Assembly (NCBI GenBank): GCA_036365145.1 | Contig: JAEOAD010000034.1 | Coordinates: 14,537,501 to 14,601,500, forward strand | Source of the DNA: Orientallactaga sibirica | Lineage: Eukaryota; Chordata; Mammalia; Rodentia; Dipodidae | DNA: 64,000 bases | Direction of reading: 5' to 3' | Part shown: piece after piece, positions 35,995 to 46,923 of the stretch | How the letters are laid out: every line of letters begins with the position of its first letter | Position numbering within the stretch: the stretch's first letter is position 1 | The notes under the pieces: model-generated | Database searches by the model: none | What the model saw: the letters and a program-made list of their open reading frames with translations, nothing else | What the model was told of the DNA's origin: nothing | Translations under genes and position numbers: made by a program

Positions 35995-36868
35995 AATATT
36001 TTATTTTTATTTATTTATTTTAAAGAGTCAGAGAGAGGGAGGGAGGGAGAATGGGTGTGCCAGGACCTTCAGCTGTTGGAAAAAAACTCCAGACACATGC
36101 ACCACCTTGTGCATCTGGCTTACATGGGTCCTGGGGAATTGAACCTGGGTCCTTTGGCTTTGCAGGCAAGTCCTTAACTGCAAAGGCGTCTCTCCAGCTC
36201 TGGCATTTTTTTTTTTTTTTTTTTAATGAGAGAGAGCAAGAGAGAGTGAATTGGTATGCCAGGGCCTCCAGCCACTGTAATTGAACTCCAGACGAGTGTG
36301 CCACCTTTTACACATGTGCGACCTTGTGTGTGTATCATCACTTTGTGTGTCTGGCTTACATGGATTCTGGGGAGTTGAACATGGGTCCTTAGGTTTGCGG
36401 CAAGTGCCTTAAACACTAAGCCATCTCTCCAGCCCCATAGTTTTATTTATTTATTTAAGGGAGAGGCAGAGAGAGAGGGAGAGAATGAGCATGGGAGGGC
36501 CTCTAGCTGCTGCAAACAAACTCCAGATGCATGTGCCACCTTGTGCATATGGCTTATGTGGGTCCTGGGAAATTGAACTGTGGTCCTTTGGCTTTGTAGC
36601 AAAATGCCTTAACCACTAAGCCATTTCTCTAGCCCTCCATGGTTTTTTTTTAATTTTTATTTATTTATTTGAGAGTGAAAGACAGAGAGAGAGAGGAGAG
36701 AAAGGGAGAGAATTGGTGAACCAGGGCCTCCAGCCACTGCAAACGAGCTCCAGATGCACGTGCCATCTTGTGCATATGGCTTACGTGGGTCCTGGAGAAT
36801 TGAGCCTCGAACCGGGCTCCTTAGGCTTCACAGGCAAGTGCTTAACCACTAAGCCATCTCTTCAACCC
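35995..36868 (-). mobile_element. row of four tRNA-derived SINEs, all antisense
   Basis: Four copies end at about 36200, 36436, 36635 and 36868, each with a form of 'aagccatctctccagccc'. Three are type B. The second has an extra 'acacatgtgcgaccttgtgt' segment, also seen at about 55660-55695, so it marks a variant subfamily. Confidence 0.88.
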
Positions 36869-37109
36869 CTAGTTTTATTTTTTAAACTAAGTAAAACTAA
36901 AAACAACAAAATGTTTTCTATGAGACAATAATGTTAGGAGTGTTAACCAACAAGCTGATAAGTTACAACTTAAGTGAATGTTAAAGTCAATTTTCCCTAT
37001 AGGTTAGTTTTGCAGGGAAATTTTATGAAAACCTTACAGTAACTATTGTTCATTCTTTCTAATACTTCTGTTTATAAAATGAAAGCCATCAGACAATATT
37101 AAATTAAAA
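36869..37109. other. intergenic, unassigned
   Basis: AT-rich, nothing recognised. Confidence 0.5.
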
Positions 37110-37112
37110 AGG

Positions 37113-37164
<52 letters not shown>

Positions 37165-37396
37165 ATATGTGCACATGTGTGCATATGCATGTGAAGACCA
37201 GAAGCCCTGGAACTCACTAATTAGGCTGGATTAGCTGGCCAGGAAGCCCCAGGAATCCTCCTGTCTTTACCGCTTCAGTACTAGGATTACGAATGTGTGC
37301 CACTACCCCTGCCTTTTTTGCATAGGTTCTGGTTGTCTATTTCAGGTTCTCAAGTCTTTGAGGCAAGCACTTTGCTAACTCAGCTATCTCCCGAGT
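37110..37396 (-). mobile_element. B3-like SINE, antisense, with (GT)n tail
   Basis: A (GT)n run at 37114-37160 forms the tail, then 'accagaagccctggaactca' and 'cactttgctaactcagctat'. Confidence 0.6.
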
Positions 37397-37412
37397 TCTA
37401 CAATGTGCTTGA

Positions 37413-37703
37413 GGGCTGGAGGGATGGCTTAGCGGTTAAGACACTTGCCTGCAAAGCCAAAGGACCCAGGTTCGATTCTCCAGGACCCATGTAAGCCAGA
37501 TGCACAAGGGGGCGCATGCATCTGGAGTTCATTTGCAGTGGCTGGAGGCCCTGGTGCACCCGTTCTCTCTCTCTCTCTGTCTCTGTCTCTTTCTCTCTGT
37601 CAAATAAATAAATAAAAATAAATAAAATAAATTTATTTATTGACCCTTAACCACTAAGCCATCTCTCCAGCCCAATAAAATATATTTAAAAAGTAAAAAA
37701 TAA
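37413..37703 (+). mobile_element. tRNA-derived SINE (type B) with folded-back 3' end
   Basis: A full type B copy (to about 37632) is followed by an inverted copy of its own head ('aaccactaagccatctctcc', about 37645-37672) and an A-rich tail. One target duplication, 'aatgtgcttga', encloses the whole unit at 37402-37412 and 37704-37714. Confidence 0.85.
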
Positions 37704-37718
37704 AATGTGCTTGATTGT

Positions 37719-38053
37719 TGTGGTTGAATTAGATGTCCCCCATAAACTCATGTTTTTTGAATGCTTGTTCTCCAACTGGTAGCAATTTAGGAGGTGGAAC
37801 CTTGCTGGAGGAGGTGTGCCATTGGGAGTACGCTTAGAAGTTTATAGCCAGCTTCCCCTTGCCAGAGCTCAGCTCACTCTCTTGCTGCTTTCTGCCAAAT
37901 GCTGTGGCAAGAAGAGATGCCCAGCCTCTATTCTATTATGCTTTCCTGCCATCATGAAGTTTCCCCTCAAGACTGTAAGCCAAAATAAACCCTTTCCTTC
38001 TATCAGCTACTTTTGGTTGGGTGTTTTGTTCTAGCAATATGATGGTAGCTACA
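37719..38053 (+). mobile_element. MaLR-type solo LTR with exact 5-bp target duplication
   Basis: 335 bp bounded TGTGG...CTACA, flanked by ATTGT at 37714-37718 and 38054-38058. Contains 'gtaagccaaaataaaccctt', a poly(A) signal region. No internal retroviral genes. Confidence 0.92.
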
Positions 38054-38149
38054 ATTGTGAACACTTCCTACATGGTGGTTTAAAACAAACAGTACTTGAT
38101 TCACAAACTGAACTGTATTTGGCAAATGTCATAAGAATCTTGTATGATG

Positions 38150-38305
38150 GGATCCTGAGGAAACAGCTCAGTGGTTAAAAGTGCTTTTTTTACAAAGCTT
38201 GTCAGCCTATGTTTAATTCCCTAGAACCCACATAAAGCTGGTTACAAAGTGGTGCATGTGTGGCATGCATGTGTCCATATATAGACACACAAAAAATAAA
38301 TAGCT
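38150..38305 (+). mobile_element. B2/B3-like SINE
   Basis: 'gaggaaacagctcagtggtt' (tRNA-like head), 'cctagaacccacataaagct' and an A-rich end. Confidence 0.65.
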
Positions 38306-38330
38306 TTTTTTAAAAAAAAGAAATCTTAGG

Positions 38331-38515
38331 GCTGGAGAGATGGCTGCAATGCCAAAGGACCCCAGTTTGATTCTCCAGGACCCACATAAGCCAGATGCAC
38401 AAGGAGGCGCATGCATCTGGAGTTCGTTTGCAGTGGCTGGATGCTTTGGTGCACCCATTCTCTCCCTCTCTCTCTGCCTCTTTCTCTCTTTCAAATATAT
38501 AAATAAAATATTTTA
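38331..38515 (+). mobile_element. tRNA-derived SINE (type B), internal deletion
   Basis: Head 'gggctggagagatggctgca' has lost about 25 bases relative to other copies. 'aaaaaagaaatctt' flanks both sides. Confidence 0.9.
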
Positions 38516-38559
38516 AAAAAAGAAATCTTGTGTACATTGGGTAGGACTTTTGGTTATGG

Positions 38560-38888
38560 TTTGTCTTCCTAGACATTCATCTGTTGGAGGCTTGATGGTA
38601 GAATCTTGATTTATATTCAAGATAGATTGATGCTTTTCTCATAGAAGTTCTGAGAGAATAGGTGAGCCTAGTTCTCCCCTGAATCTTTCCTTCACAAGGG
38701 CTGCTTGCCACTTTCAGATACTTTCCTGTCATTGCTATGCCACCCACCACGAGGCTCTCACTAGAGCCAAACAGATGCTGGCGATGCTCTTAAATTTCTA
38801 GAACCATGAGCTAAATAAAACTCTTTTCTTTATAAGGTACTCAGCCTTGAGTATTTATTTATAGCAACACAAAAAAAAGACTAAGAAA
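38560..38888 (+). mobile_element. MST/THE1-like MaLR LTR
   Basis: The 3' part 'agctaaataaaactcttttc', 'aaggtactcagccttgagta', 'tttatagcaacac' and 'gactaag' has the order of MaLR LTR ends. The 5' edge is approximate. Confidence 0.6.
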
Positions 38889-39245
38889 ATGACTATATGT
38901 CTTGTTCAAGAGAGAGAGCAACTATAGACTTCAGAAGGGTTGAGGAACTCTCAAAATGATATGTTTTGTACATAAATATTTTTTTGGTGAGACATACCAT
39001 TAATCATTCTCAAAAGGATCTATGTTCCCCCAAAGGATTAACAATTATCCAGATAATGATTTTTAGCAATAAAACTTTCTAGTTCAATGGAAATTGGTAT
39101 AATTGATAAATTGGTCTTGTTTTTTCAAAAAGTCAGACCTAAAAATCCATGACCTAGAAAGCAGAGTTTTGCACAAATTTTGGGTTGTTTTGTTTAACAG
39201 AGTTGGTGTGCAAAGTTCCAAAAACTAGGGGCAAAATGTAGATGT
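38889..39245. other. intergenic, unassigned
   Basis: Nothing recognised. Confidence 0.5.
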
Positions 39246-39407
39246 TTATTTTTTGTTTTGTTTTTGTTTTTCGAGGTAGGGTCTCACTCTGGCCCAGGCT
39301 GACCTGGAATTAACTATGTAGTCTCAGGGTGGCCTTGAACTCACGACAATCCTCCTACCTCTGCCTCCCGAGTGCTGGGATTAAAGGCGTGCGCCACCAC
39401 GCCCGGC
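39246..39407 (-). mobile_element. B1 SINE, antisense, young
   Basis: Nearly consensus body with CpGs kept ('gcgtgcgccaccacgcccgg'). The target duplication 'aaaatgtagatgtt' lies before it and at 39408-39421. A small + B1 stub lies at 39523-39560. Confidence 0.93.
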
Positions 39408-39421
39408 AAAATGTAGATGTT

Positions 39422-39707
39422 AAACAACGGGTGTAGTTTAATGTATATGCCTCTTGAGATTATTTATCGTCATTAAGAAGGATTAGAAAGAATTATTCAA
39501 AACTGTGAATAAACCAGCAAATGGCAGGCAGAGGTAGGAGGATTGTCATGAGTTCGAGATTGTGCAGACTGTGGTCTATCCATAAATTTTGAACAGGATT
39601 TCATGCAATAGTGGGAAATGCATGAATTATAGCTATTAAAATGGATGAATCCCCAATGTTGAGCAAAAAAAAAAAAAATCAAGTCATAGGGGCTTATAGA
39701 GAGAGTA

Positions 39708-39712
<5 letters not shown>
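39422..39712. other. intergenic, mostly unassigned
   Basis: Only a B1 stub at 39523-39560 ('aggcagaggtaggaggattg') was recognised. Confidence 0.5.
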
Positions 39713-39739
<27 letters not shown>

Positions 39740-39876
39740 GAGGTAGGGTTTCACTCTGGTCCAGGCTGACCTGGAATTAACTATGCAGTCTCAGGGTGGC
39801 CTCGAACTCTTGGTGATCCTTCTACCTCTGACTCCCAAGTGCTGGGATTAAAGGCGTGCACCACCACACCCGGCGA
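39713..39876 (-). mobile_element. B1 SINE, antisense
   Basis: A long T run (about 39711-39739) then 'gaggtagggtttcactctgg'. 'gagagtatactttt' flanks it near 39700 and 39875. Confidence 0.93.
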
Positions 39877-40300
39877 GAGTATACTTTTATACAAGAGCCA
39901 AAATGGAAATTATATTGTTTAGAAATATATGAGAAAACTGTAAATAAAAAGGGAATGATTACTACAAAAGTAAATATAACCTTGGAAGAAAGAAATAGAT
40001 GCCAAAATGTTTTCAAAAGTATGGGTAATGTTCCATTTTGTAAGCTGTTTGTGAGCACATGAACTTTCATGCTACCTTGGTATCCACAGATAATTAAACT
40101 CTGTGAAGATATCAAAATCTGTAGATGCTTAAGTCCCTACTATAAGTGGTGTGTTATTTCCATATAACTTATACACATCCTTTGTATACTATAAGTTCTC
40201 TCTAAATTTCTTATGATATCTAATACAATTCAAATGTAAATAGGTATTAAGATGTATTGTTTAGAGAATAATGACAAAGAGAAAAGCCTGTATCTTCTTT
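39877..40300. other. intergenic, unassigned
   Basis: AT-rich, nothing recognised. Confidence 0.5.
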
Positions 40301-40830
40301 CTTTCTTTTTTTAGTTTTTAGTGCATGTGTGTGTAGTATTGTGGTGGTGTGTGCATGCTGTGTATATGTGTAGCATTTGATGTGCGTGTACAGATGTGCA
40401 CACGCCCCATGCACACACACGTAGAACACAGGGTGTCCTCCTGTATTGCTCTCCTGTGTTGTGGAGTCTCTTGTTAAACTGCTGTGATTTAGGCAGAGTG
40501 GCTAACCATTGAGCCCCAGCATGTCTCCTGTCTCCATCCGTCTTAGGACTGGAGTTACAGGCATGTGTGGCCATGCCCAGCTTTTTTTTTTTTTTCGAGG
40601 TAGGGTCTCACTCTGGCTCAGGCTGACCTGGAATTCACTATGAAGTCTCAGGGTGGCCTTGAACTCTCGGCGATCCTCCTACCTCTGCCTCCCGAGTGCT
40701 GGGATTAAAGGTGTGCGCCACCACGCCCGGCTCATGCCCAGCTTTTTATATGAGGATTTGAGGATTGAACTCTGGTCCTCATGTTTGTGTAGCAAGCACT
40801 CTCCCCTGCTGAGCCATCTCGCCAGCCCAT
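40301..40830 (-). mobile_element. B3-like SINE, antisense, with a B1 nested inside
   Basis: TG-rich tail, 'gtgtcctcctgtattgctct', 'gactggagttacaggcatgt'. It resumes after the B1 with 'tgaggattgaactctggtcc' and ends 'ctgagccatctcgccagccc'. Confidence 0.75.
40582..40731 (-). mobile_element. B1 SINE, antisense, nested in B3
   Basis: The target duplication 'catgcccagctttt' lies at about 40572-40585 and 40733-40746. Consensus-like body. Confidence 0.92.
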
Positions 40831-41040
40831 GGGATGGCACTATCCACAACCATGGTGGATTTTAAAACTTTCAGTCAATCTTGTCTGGAAACACCCTAGC
40901 CGACACACCCAAAGGTGTGTCTCACTGGTGCCCAGAGGGATTCTTAATACAATCAAGTTAACATTAACGATCACAGTGAGAGATAAGAACTATAGGAACA
41001 TCCTTTGTTTGAATATTTGGGTTTTGTGTCTGGCTCTTAA
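40831..41040. other. intergenic, unassigned
   Basis: Nothing recognised. Confidence 0.45.
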
Positions 41041-41504
41041 AATAGTTCCAGAGTGGTAAAGGTAAAAGGAACATCTTTTGTTACTCATACAAAGCCCTTG
41101 TCAACCATACCTGAGTTAATGAGATGGTTTTTGGCAAGTCCCTAGAGATGGGAGTGATGGTTGACAAATGAGCCAGCCACATGGTTATAGATGGTGGGCT
41201 CTTTCAGCCTACTTCCTAAAGTCTGGGGTAGGAACACAGGCTGAGAGTGAGTTTCACCCACAGTGGCCAATGACATCATTAATCAGGCTATGTAATGAGC
41301 CTCGACATGAATCCTACTGGGAGAGGTTTAGAGAGCTTCCAGGTTGGTGACCACAGGGAAGTGCTGGGACAGTGGTGCACTAAGACAGTGCATGGAGATT
41401 CGACCCACCTCCCCTCACCCCAACCCAACACACACACCCTACCCTATGGAGCTCTTCTATTTGGCATCTCCCTAGTTGTCTCCTTTATAATAAACACATA
41501 AATA

Positions 41505-41702
41505 GGGTTGGAGAAATGGCTTAGCAGGTAAGGCACTCGCCTGCAAAGCCGGAAGGACCCAGGTTCAATTCCCCAGGACCCACTGAAGCCAGATGCACAA
41601 GATGGTGCATGTGTCTGAAGTTCATTTACAGCAACTGGAGGTCCTAGTGCACTGCTCATTCTAGCTACCTCTCTCTCTCAAATAAATAAAAATAAAATAA
41701 AA
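41505..41702 (+). mobile_element. tRNA-derived SINE (type B)
   Basis: Head 'gggttggagaaatggcttag', body 'gccagatgcacaagatggtg', AAATAAATAAAA tail. Confidence 0.9.
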
Positions 41703-41831
41703 AAGTAAACGTGGACACAGAAGTGTTTTCCTGAATTCTACAATCCATTCTGGCAAGTTATCAAGCCAGAAAAAGGAGTCATGAGAGTTCTGAGTTTGTA
41801 GCCAGTGAGAAGCAGCAAGGAGGCACGACTT

Positions 41832-42008
41832 TAAAAAAAAAAAATTTATTTAGATAGAAAGAGGAAGAGGGAGGGAGAATACGGGTGTTCCAGGGCCTGC
41901 CATTGTAATTGAACTCCAGATGCATGTGCCATTCTGTGCATCTGGCTTTCCTGGGGAATTGAACCTGGGCCATCAGGGCCTCTAACTGCTGAGCCTTCAC
42001 TCTAGCCC
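41832..42008 (-). mobile_element. tRNA-derived SINE (type B), antisense
   Basis: 'ttgaactccagatgcatgtg' and 'gctgagccttcactctagcc'; shortened and diverged. Confidence 0.85.
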
Positions 42009-42210
42009 AGGCCTGGACTTTTCCTGGAACTGGAACGGGGGCAGTCTTGTAGAACTGTGCCCTGAAGCTTTAGCATCTGATGTTAGCTCTGGGTAGATGG
42101 TGTCAGACTTGCACTAAATTATAGAAGAGCCAGTTAGTGTCTACAGAAAATTGGAGAATTGCTTGTTGTGGAAAGACACACATATTTGGTGCTAGAAGTG
42201 AAATGTGTAT

Positions 42211-43030
42211 TAGAAACAAGACTTTTTTCCCTTTTATCTCTGCGGTGAGAAATTGTGTTCATGTGATGTCCATGGATGGCTTTTATCTTTGGCTTCCCAT
42301 TGCCAATCCCTGTCCCCTTAAAGCTCAATAAATGTGAATAAAAGAGTAAGTGAAGACCATATATATATATATATTATAGCCTGGAGGCTTTGAACTGGTG
42401 CAAGCTTAAACCAAAGACCAAACAGACTGCTACTTTGGGAAGCACCAAGTCCCTTGTAAGGAGGGGTGCTTGTGAGTGACCCAGGGAGCATGCAGTACAA
42501 AGTTCTTTCCAGCAGAATGGTGTTGATGAAGGACATTCCTGAAGCACCGAGACTTGGTGGGGTGGCCTGCTGACCCCCACATCACCCATGTGCTGCCTCA
42601 GTAGGATGCACACCTCCTCTAAAAATGGATGCTTTGTGTATCCTCCCCTGCCTGCCTTTATTTTCTGGAGCTTGTGGAACAGATAGGCTACATTTTAGCT
42701 TTTTTATTTTCCCTAAACATTTTCTAAATGAGCCATTGTTGTCTTTAATCACCATGGTGAGGGGATTATCCTGCCTCATTTAAAGGAGTTTTTTTTTTTT
42801 TTTGCCAAGTGATGAGGTTCTTTCAGACAAGGATAAAGACATTAAGGACTGTCTATTAAGATTCTGCTTTCATAATTTGGGGATAATTAAGCAAGTTGTA
42901 TCAACTCCAATGGACCATTATTCCCCAGAGGAATTGTCTGATGTTCAGGGTTCTTTTGATTCAGAAAGAAAGGATCAGAATGTGGCAACAGTTACTTTCA
43001 GAATTTCCTTCTGTTGAAATGAAAAGATAG
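42211..43030. other. intergenic, unassigned
   Basis: A short (TA)n at 42358-42375 and a T run at 42789-42803. Otherwise SINE-free with no exon signals. Confidence 0.5.
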
Positions 43031-43176
43031 GGCCAGGTATGCCTATAATCCCAGCCACTGAGGAGGCTGAGTGAGGCAGGAGGATCCCAAGTTTGAGGCT
43101 GATAGTTTAGCAAGATCTTATTTAAAAATTAAAGAAAAGAAAGAAGGAAGGAAAGAAGGAAGGAAAGAAAGAAGAG
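43031..43176 (+). mobile_element. degenerate B1-like SINE and (GAAA)n tail
   Basis: 'ggccaggtatgcctataatc', 'ggaggctgagtgaggcagga', then a GAAA/GGAA purine run at 43130-43176. Confidence 0.6.
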
Positions 43177-43251
43177 AATGAGAAAAGGTAATGTTAATAG
43201 ATCATATCCTGTTTTTTAAATAACTTATTTATAACCTGTATCATACCTTTT

Positions 43252-43646
43252 TGTAGCAGACAGCTTCAGGTTCACTGAGATGAACTTCCAGACCAGGCAC
43301 AGTTATGGAGGAAGGGATATTATTTATTGAAGCTTACAGATCCAGGAGAAGTTCCATAATGGCAAGAGAAGTGGCCTGCTCTCCACAGGGCCAAGCAGAG
43401 AGAGAGAAACCAACCAGCCACCACAGCACACAGAGAAAACAAACTACAGCCAAAAGGTCACACAGCAGACTTCAGGAACTCCTGCTAGACACATTTGCAT
43501 ATCTTTACAATGGAATCTCAAACCCATCACCACACCTTAAGACCGGGCCCCCAGTGACCTTGCCTCTAGCAAGGTGATTGCAGATGCAAACTATAAACTA
43601 ATAAAATACTGAATATATTGGGGGACAATATATTCAAACTACCACA
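43252..43646 (-). mobile_element. ERVL/MaLR-like solo LTR with exact 5-bp target duplication
   Basis: 395 bp bounded TGTAGC...CCACA with CTTTT at 43247-43251 and 43647-43651. On the minus strand it opens TGTGGTAGTTTGAATATAT, which fits an antisense rodent LTR. Confidence 0.88.
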
Positions 43647-44089
43647 CTTTTGTATTAAAAGATAGATCTGATCACTAGAAATGTACCAGAAAACTTGGGC
43701 TAAAAAGGCTGCATTAGCAATTAATATTCAACTTTATTAGCCTGAGCTTCCCAGCAACCAATAATACATTAAAGATTCATCCTAGAATGCAAAGACAGAA
43801 TCAATCTATTGTTTTCTGCATCTAAATAATAACAGACTACACTACAAAGAGCAGCTGCTTGTGAAGTAGAGAAATAGGGCTTTCAATGGAGGCCTTCCAG
43901 GTATGGGGCCTTAAGAGTCAACAGCCAGCTTAGTCCTGTGGCATTGCCTATAAAAAGAGTGACAGCTCTGACCTCTTCGTGTTTCCATGAGGCTGGGTCA
44001 AGCACCAAGACACAAGATAGGTGTGCAGTGAATGCTCGTTCCCTTCCTCTCTCCCTTTTATTTGAGTCTTCAATAAAAACTTTACAGAG
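43647..44089. other. intergenic, unassigned
   Basis: Nothing recognised. Confidence 0.5.
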
Positions 44090-45122
44090 AAGTACAGTGT
44101 TATTCTTTCTTTAGTGAGTGCAGAATTGGATCAGGTACCATGTGACTTCTGACTAGTGGTTGCAGGAAAGATCAAGCAGGATCTGAGATGGAAGCCAGCT
44201 TCCTGCTGTCTAGCTCTCATAGTGCTGGAAAGCACTGTGCAAGCTGCTGGGGAATAGTGGTCATCAACAGTATGAACAAGCCGTGGATCCTGCAAGCCAC
44301 AAAATCAACCAGCCAGGCAAGATGAACCCACCAGTACCCTCATGGCACATACGTTATGGGGGAAACCAACTGATCTCTGCTTGGGTATGAAGCCCACTCA
44401 GTGGGAGGGAATTCATGCCTGGTACTGAGAATCAAGTCAGAAGCCTATGGCTTGGAAGGTCATAGACCCTAGAGGAAAGTTTCCACTGTTCTTTGGCAAA
44501 CGGAGAGGTTGTGCTTGACAAAACTTCTTTCAAATGTCTATGTTGATCCCCTTTGACCCATACTGCTATCACTCTTGATAGGAGAACCTGTGTTTACAGA
44601 TGGCAGTGAATACCACAGAGAACCAAGACCCATCAGAATGACAAGAAAAGAAACTTGACTAGCACAAGTCCTCTCTATCCCATCTGCCAGGGCCCAGAGA
44701 AGATAACAGAGAAAGTGGAGGATTAAGTATGAGTGCTGTTCTCACTGCTATCCTGATAACTTGCTCCAGGGAGATGGTGGTAGACACTGAGGAGATTCAA
44801 AGCTCATCAAAGTTGAAAATCAGAGGCTGCTGAGAGCTCAATACTAAAGGAGACTTATAACATGCCCTCCAAGGCTCAGGGAACATGACAAAAGAGGGGC
44901 TGGAAAGAATTTAAGAGTACAGGGTGGGAAGGTGTACTGAGGCATTGTCCTCTCCACAGGAACTGACCGACGCATTCATGACCCACAGTGACTACCAATA
45001 CCTCCACTGAGGAGGGCCTTCAGTGGAATGCAGGTGGGGAGAGGGGACACAAGAGGATAACCTGACAGGAGTATGGCTAGTTTCCAATATGTTCATATAT
45101 TAAAGTTCCCAATAAAAATTAT
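44090..45122 (+). mobile_element. L1 3' UTR (rodent type), sense
   Basis: 'ccaaggctcagggaacatga', 'ggaaagaatttaagagtaca' and 'attcatgacccacagtgac' parallel the L1 end at 6050-6625. It finishes with 'ttcccaataaaaattat', a poly(A) signal. The 5' limit is uncertain. Confidence 0.65.
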
Positions 45123-45125
45123 TTT

Positions 45126-45280
45126 AGCTGGGCATGGTGGCACATGCCTTTAACCCCAGCTCTCTGGAGGTAGAAGTAGGAGGAGCGCTATGAGTTTGAG
45201 GTCAGCCTGTGACTACAGAGTGAATTCCAGGTCAGCCTGGGTTGGAGTGAGACCCTACCTTGACAAAAAAATTTTTTAAA
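45126..45280 (+). mobile_element. B1 SINE
   Basis: 'agctgggcatggtggcacat' to 'gagaccctaccttgac'. It abuts the L1 tail. Confidence 0.9.
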
Positions 45281-45293
45281 CTATTTTTTAAAA

Positions 45294-45505
45294 GGGCTGG
45301 AGAGATGGTTCAGTGGTTAAGGTGCTTGTCTGCCAAGCCTATGACCCAAGTTCAATTCCCCTGTGCCCATGTAATCCAGGTGCATTGAGTGGGCATGTGC
45401 ATCTTGAGTTCATTTGCAGTGGTTTGAGTCCCTGGTATACCCATTCTCTCTCTGTCTTTCTCTCTGTATTTCTCTTCTTGCAAATAAATTAATAAAATAT
45501 AGTTT
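45294..45505 (+). mobile_element. tRNA-derived SINE (type B)
   Basis: Head 'gggctggagagatggttcag', C/T tract, AAATAAATTAATAAA tail. Confidence 0.9.
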
Positions 45506-45518
45506 GTAAAAAAGAAGA

Positions 45519-45683
45519 TAAGCCAGGAGTGGTGGCACATACCTTTAATCCCAGCACTCAGGAGGCAGAGGTAGGAGGATCACCGTGAGTTCAAGGCCAC
45601 CCTGAGACTACATAGCCCAGGTCAGCCTGGGCTAGAGTGAGACCTTACCTCAAAACACCAAAATAAATAAATAAATAAATAAA
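45519..45683 (+). mobile_element. B1 SINE
   Basis: 'agccaggagtggtggcacat' with an (AAAT)n tail. Confidence 0.9.
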
Positions 45684-45685
45684 AG

Positions 45686-45905
45686 AGGGCTGGAGAGATG
45701 CTTAGCAGTTAAGGCATTTGTCAGTGAAGCCTAAGGACCCTGGTTCAAGTTCTCCAGGTCCCACGTAAGCCAGATGCACAAGGTGGTGCACGCATCTGGA
45801 GTTTGTTTGCAATGGCTACAGGCCCTGGTGTGCCCATTCTCACTCTCTCTTTCCCTCTCTCTGTCTCTAATAAATAAATAAAAATAAAACCTTAAGAAGA
45901 AGAAG
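45686..45905 (+). mobile_element. tRNA-derived SINE (type B)
   Basis: Head 'gggctggagagatgcttagc', body 'gccagatgcacaaggtggtg'. Fourth element in a same-strand row from 45126. Confidence 0.9.
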
Positions 45906-46376
45906 AACAAGAAAAAGAAAAGAAATTCCAACATAGCTCAACGTTAGAATAAGACCCTTGCTAGGTTTTTGGTGTGTTTGGAATGCAGTGAGATACTTTC
46001 CTAGGTTGTGTTGCATTGCTGCTGTCTCTGAGCCTTCAGCAGGCAGGCTGGTGCTGGGCCTGACACAGCTGACAGGCAGTATGGTGTCTTAGAGGTTTTT
46101 TGTAACCTGTGGGAAATGTGTGCATGGGTGGGTACTGTGAAGTGAGAAGAGTACAGGTCTGGAAGTCTGTGTGCTTGGAGTCGGAGCTGTGTGTTGAGTT
46201 TGCCACTGAACCCATCTGGAACTTAGTTTTTCCACTGGTCAATCCAAGAGGTTTGGTTAGAGGTTCTTCATTAGGACCTTTTTCATTCTTGTACTCCCTT
46301 TGTTGGGTAGAAAAGGGTGCTTGCAAGTAAGGTTATTTCTTCTGATTAAGATTTATTAATTCATTCTTTTACCAGC
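45906..46376. other. intergenic, unassigned
   Basis: No element recognised. A 96-residue minus-strand frame has no known domain. Confidence 0.5.
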
Positions 46377-46918
46377 TGTGATGGTTAAGTTTGTGTCAAC
46401 TTGATTTGTTTAGGAATCCACAGACATTCCTCATAAGTGTGTCTCTGAGGCTGCCTCTAGGAAGAATCCTTCCCCCAGGGGTAAGCCCTTTCCCAGAATG
46501 GGCGGCCCAGAGTGGGCGGCCCCTCTTGGAGGAGGGGGCTGGTTGATAAAAAGAAGCTCTGGGAAGAAAGGCTCTCTCTCTCCCACCTGGCTGCTGGTGC
46601 TGCTAGCTGCTTGCCACTGGGTACTTGCTGCTTGGTGCTTTCCGCTTGGTACTTGCTGCTTGGTGTTGCTGCTCTCCAGTGTGGACTGAAGACCAGGGTG
46701 GACTGAAGAGCAGCATCTCTCCAGGAAGCCTCCAGGCCTTCAGTGCCAGATTGGGACTGCTGAGGCCTCCAGCCTCATGCACTGAGCAGCTAACGGGTTT
46801 CTTGACTCTCGGACCTGCAACGTGCTATTGCTGGACTGTGTAAGCTAATCCAATAAGTTCCCTTTTAATACAATTCATTCTATCCATTCTGTTCCTCTAG
46901 AGAACCCTGACTAATACA
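46377..46918 (+). mobile_element. rodent ERVL/MaLR-like solo LTR with exact 5-bp target duplication
   Basis: 542 bp bounded TGTGATGG...AATACA, flanked by CCAGC at 46372-46376 and 46919-46923. The 5' part has 'gtttgtgtcaacttgattt' and the 3' end 'gttcctctagagaaccctga'. Inside are short repeats of 'tacttgctgcttggtg' (46621-46665) and of 'gtggactgaaga' (46680-46709). Confidence 0.93.
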
Positions 46919-46923
46919 CCAGC

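Larger units (their letters stand above)
41041..42210 (+). mobile_element. ancient interspersed element of unnamed family, split by two SINEs
   Basis: 'cctttataataaacacata', 'gtgttttcctgaattct', 'gggggcagtcttgtagaact', 'ctgggtagatggtgtcagac' and 'acacacatatttggtgctag' come in an order I recognise from an old mammalian repeat but cannot name. Insertions at 41505-41702 and 41832-42008 break it. The left edge is a guess. Confidence 0.45.
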
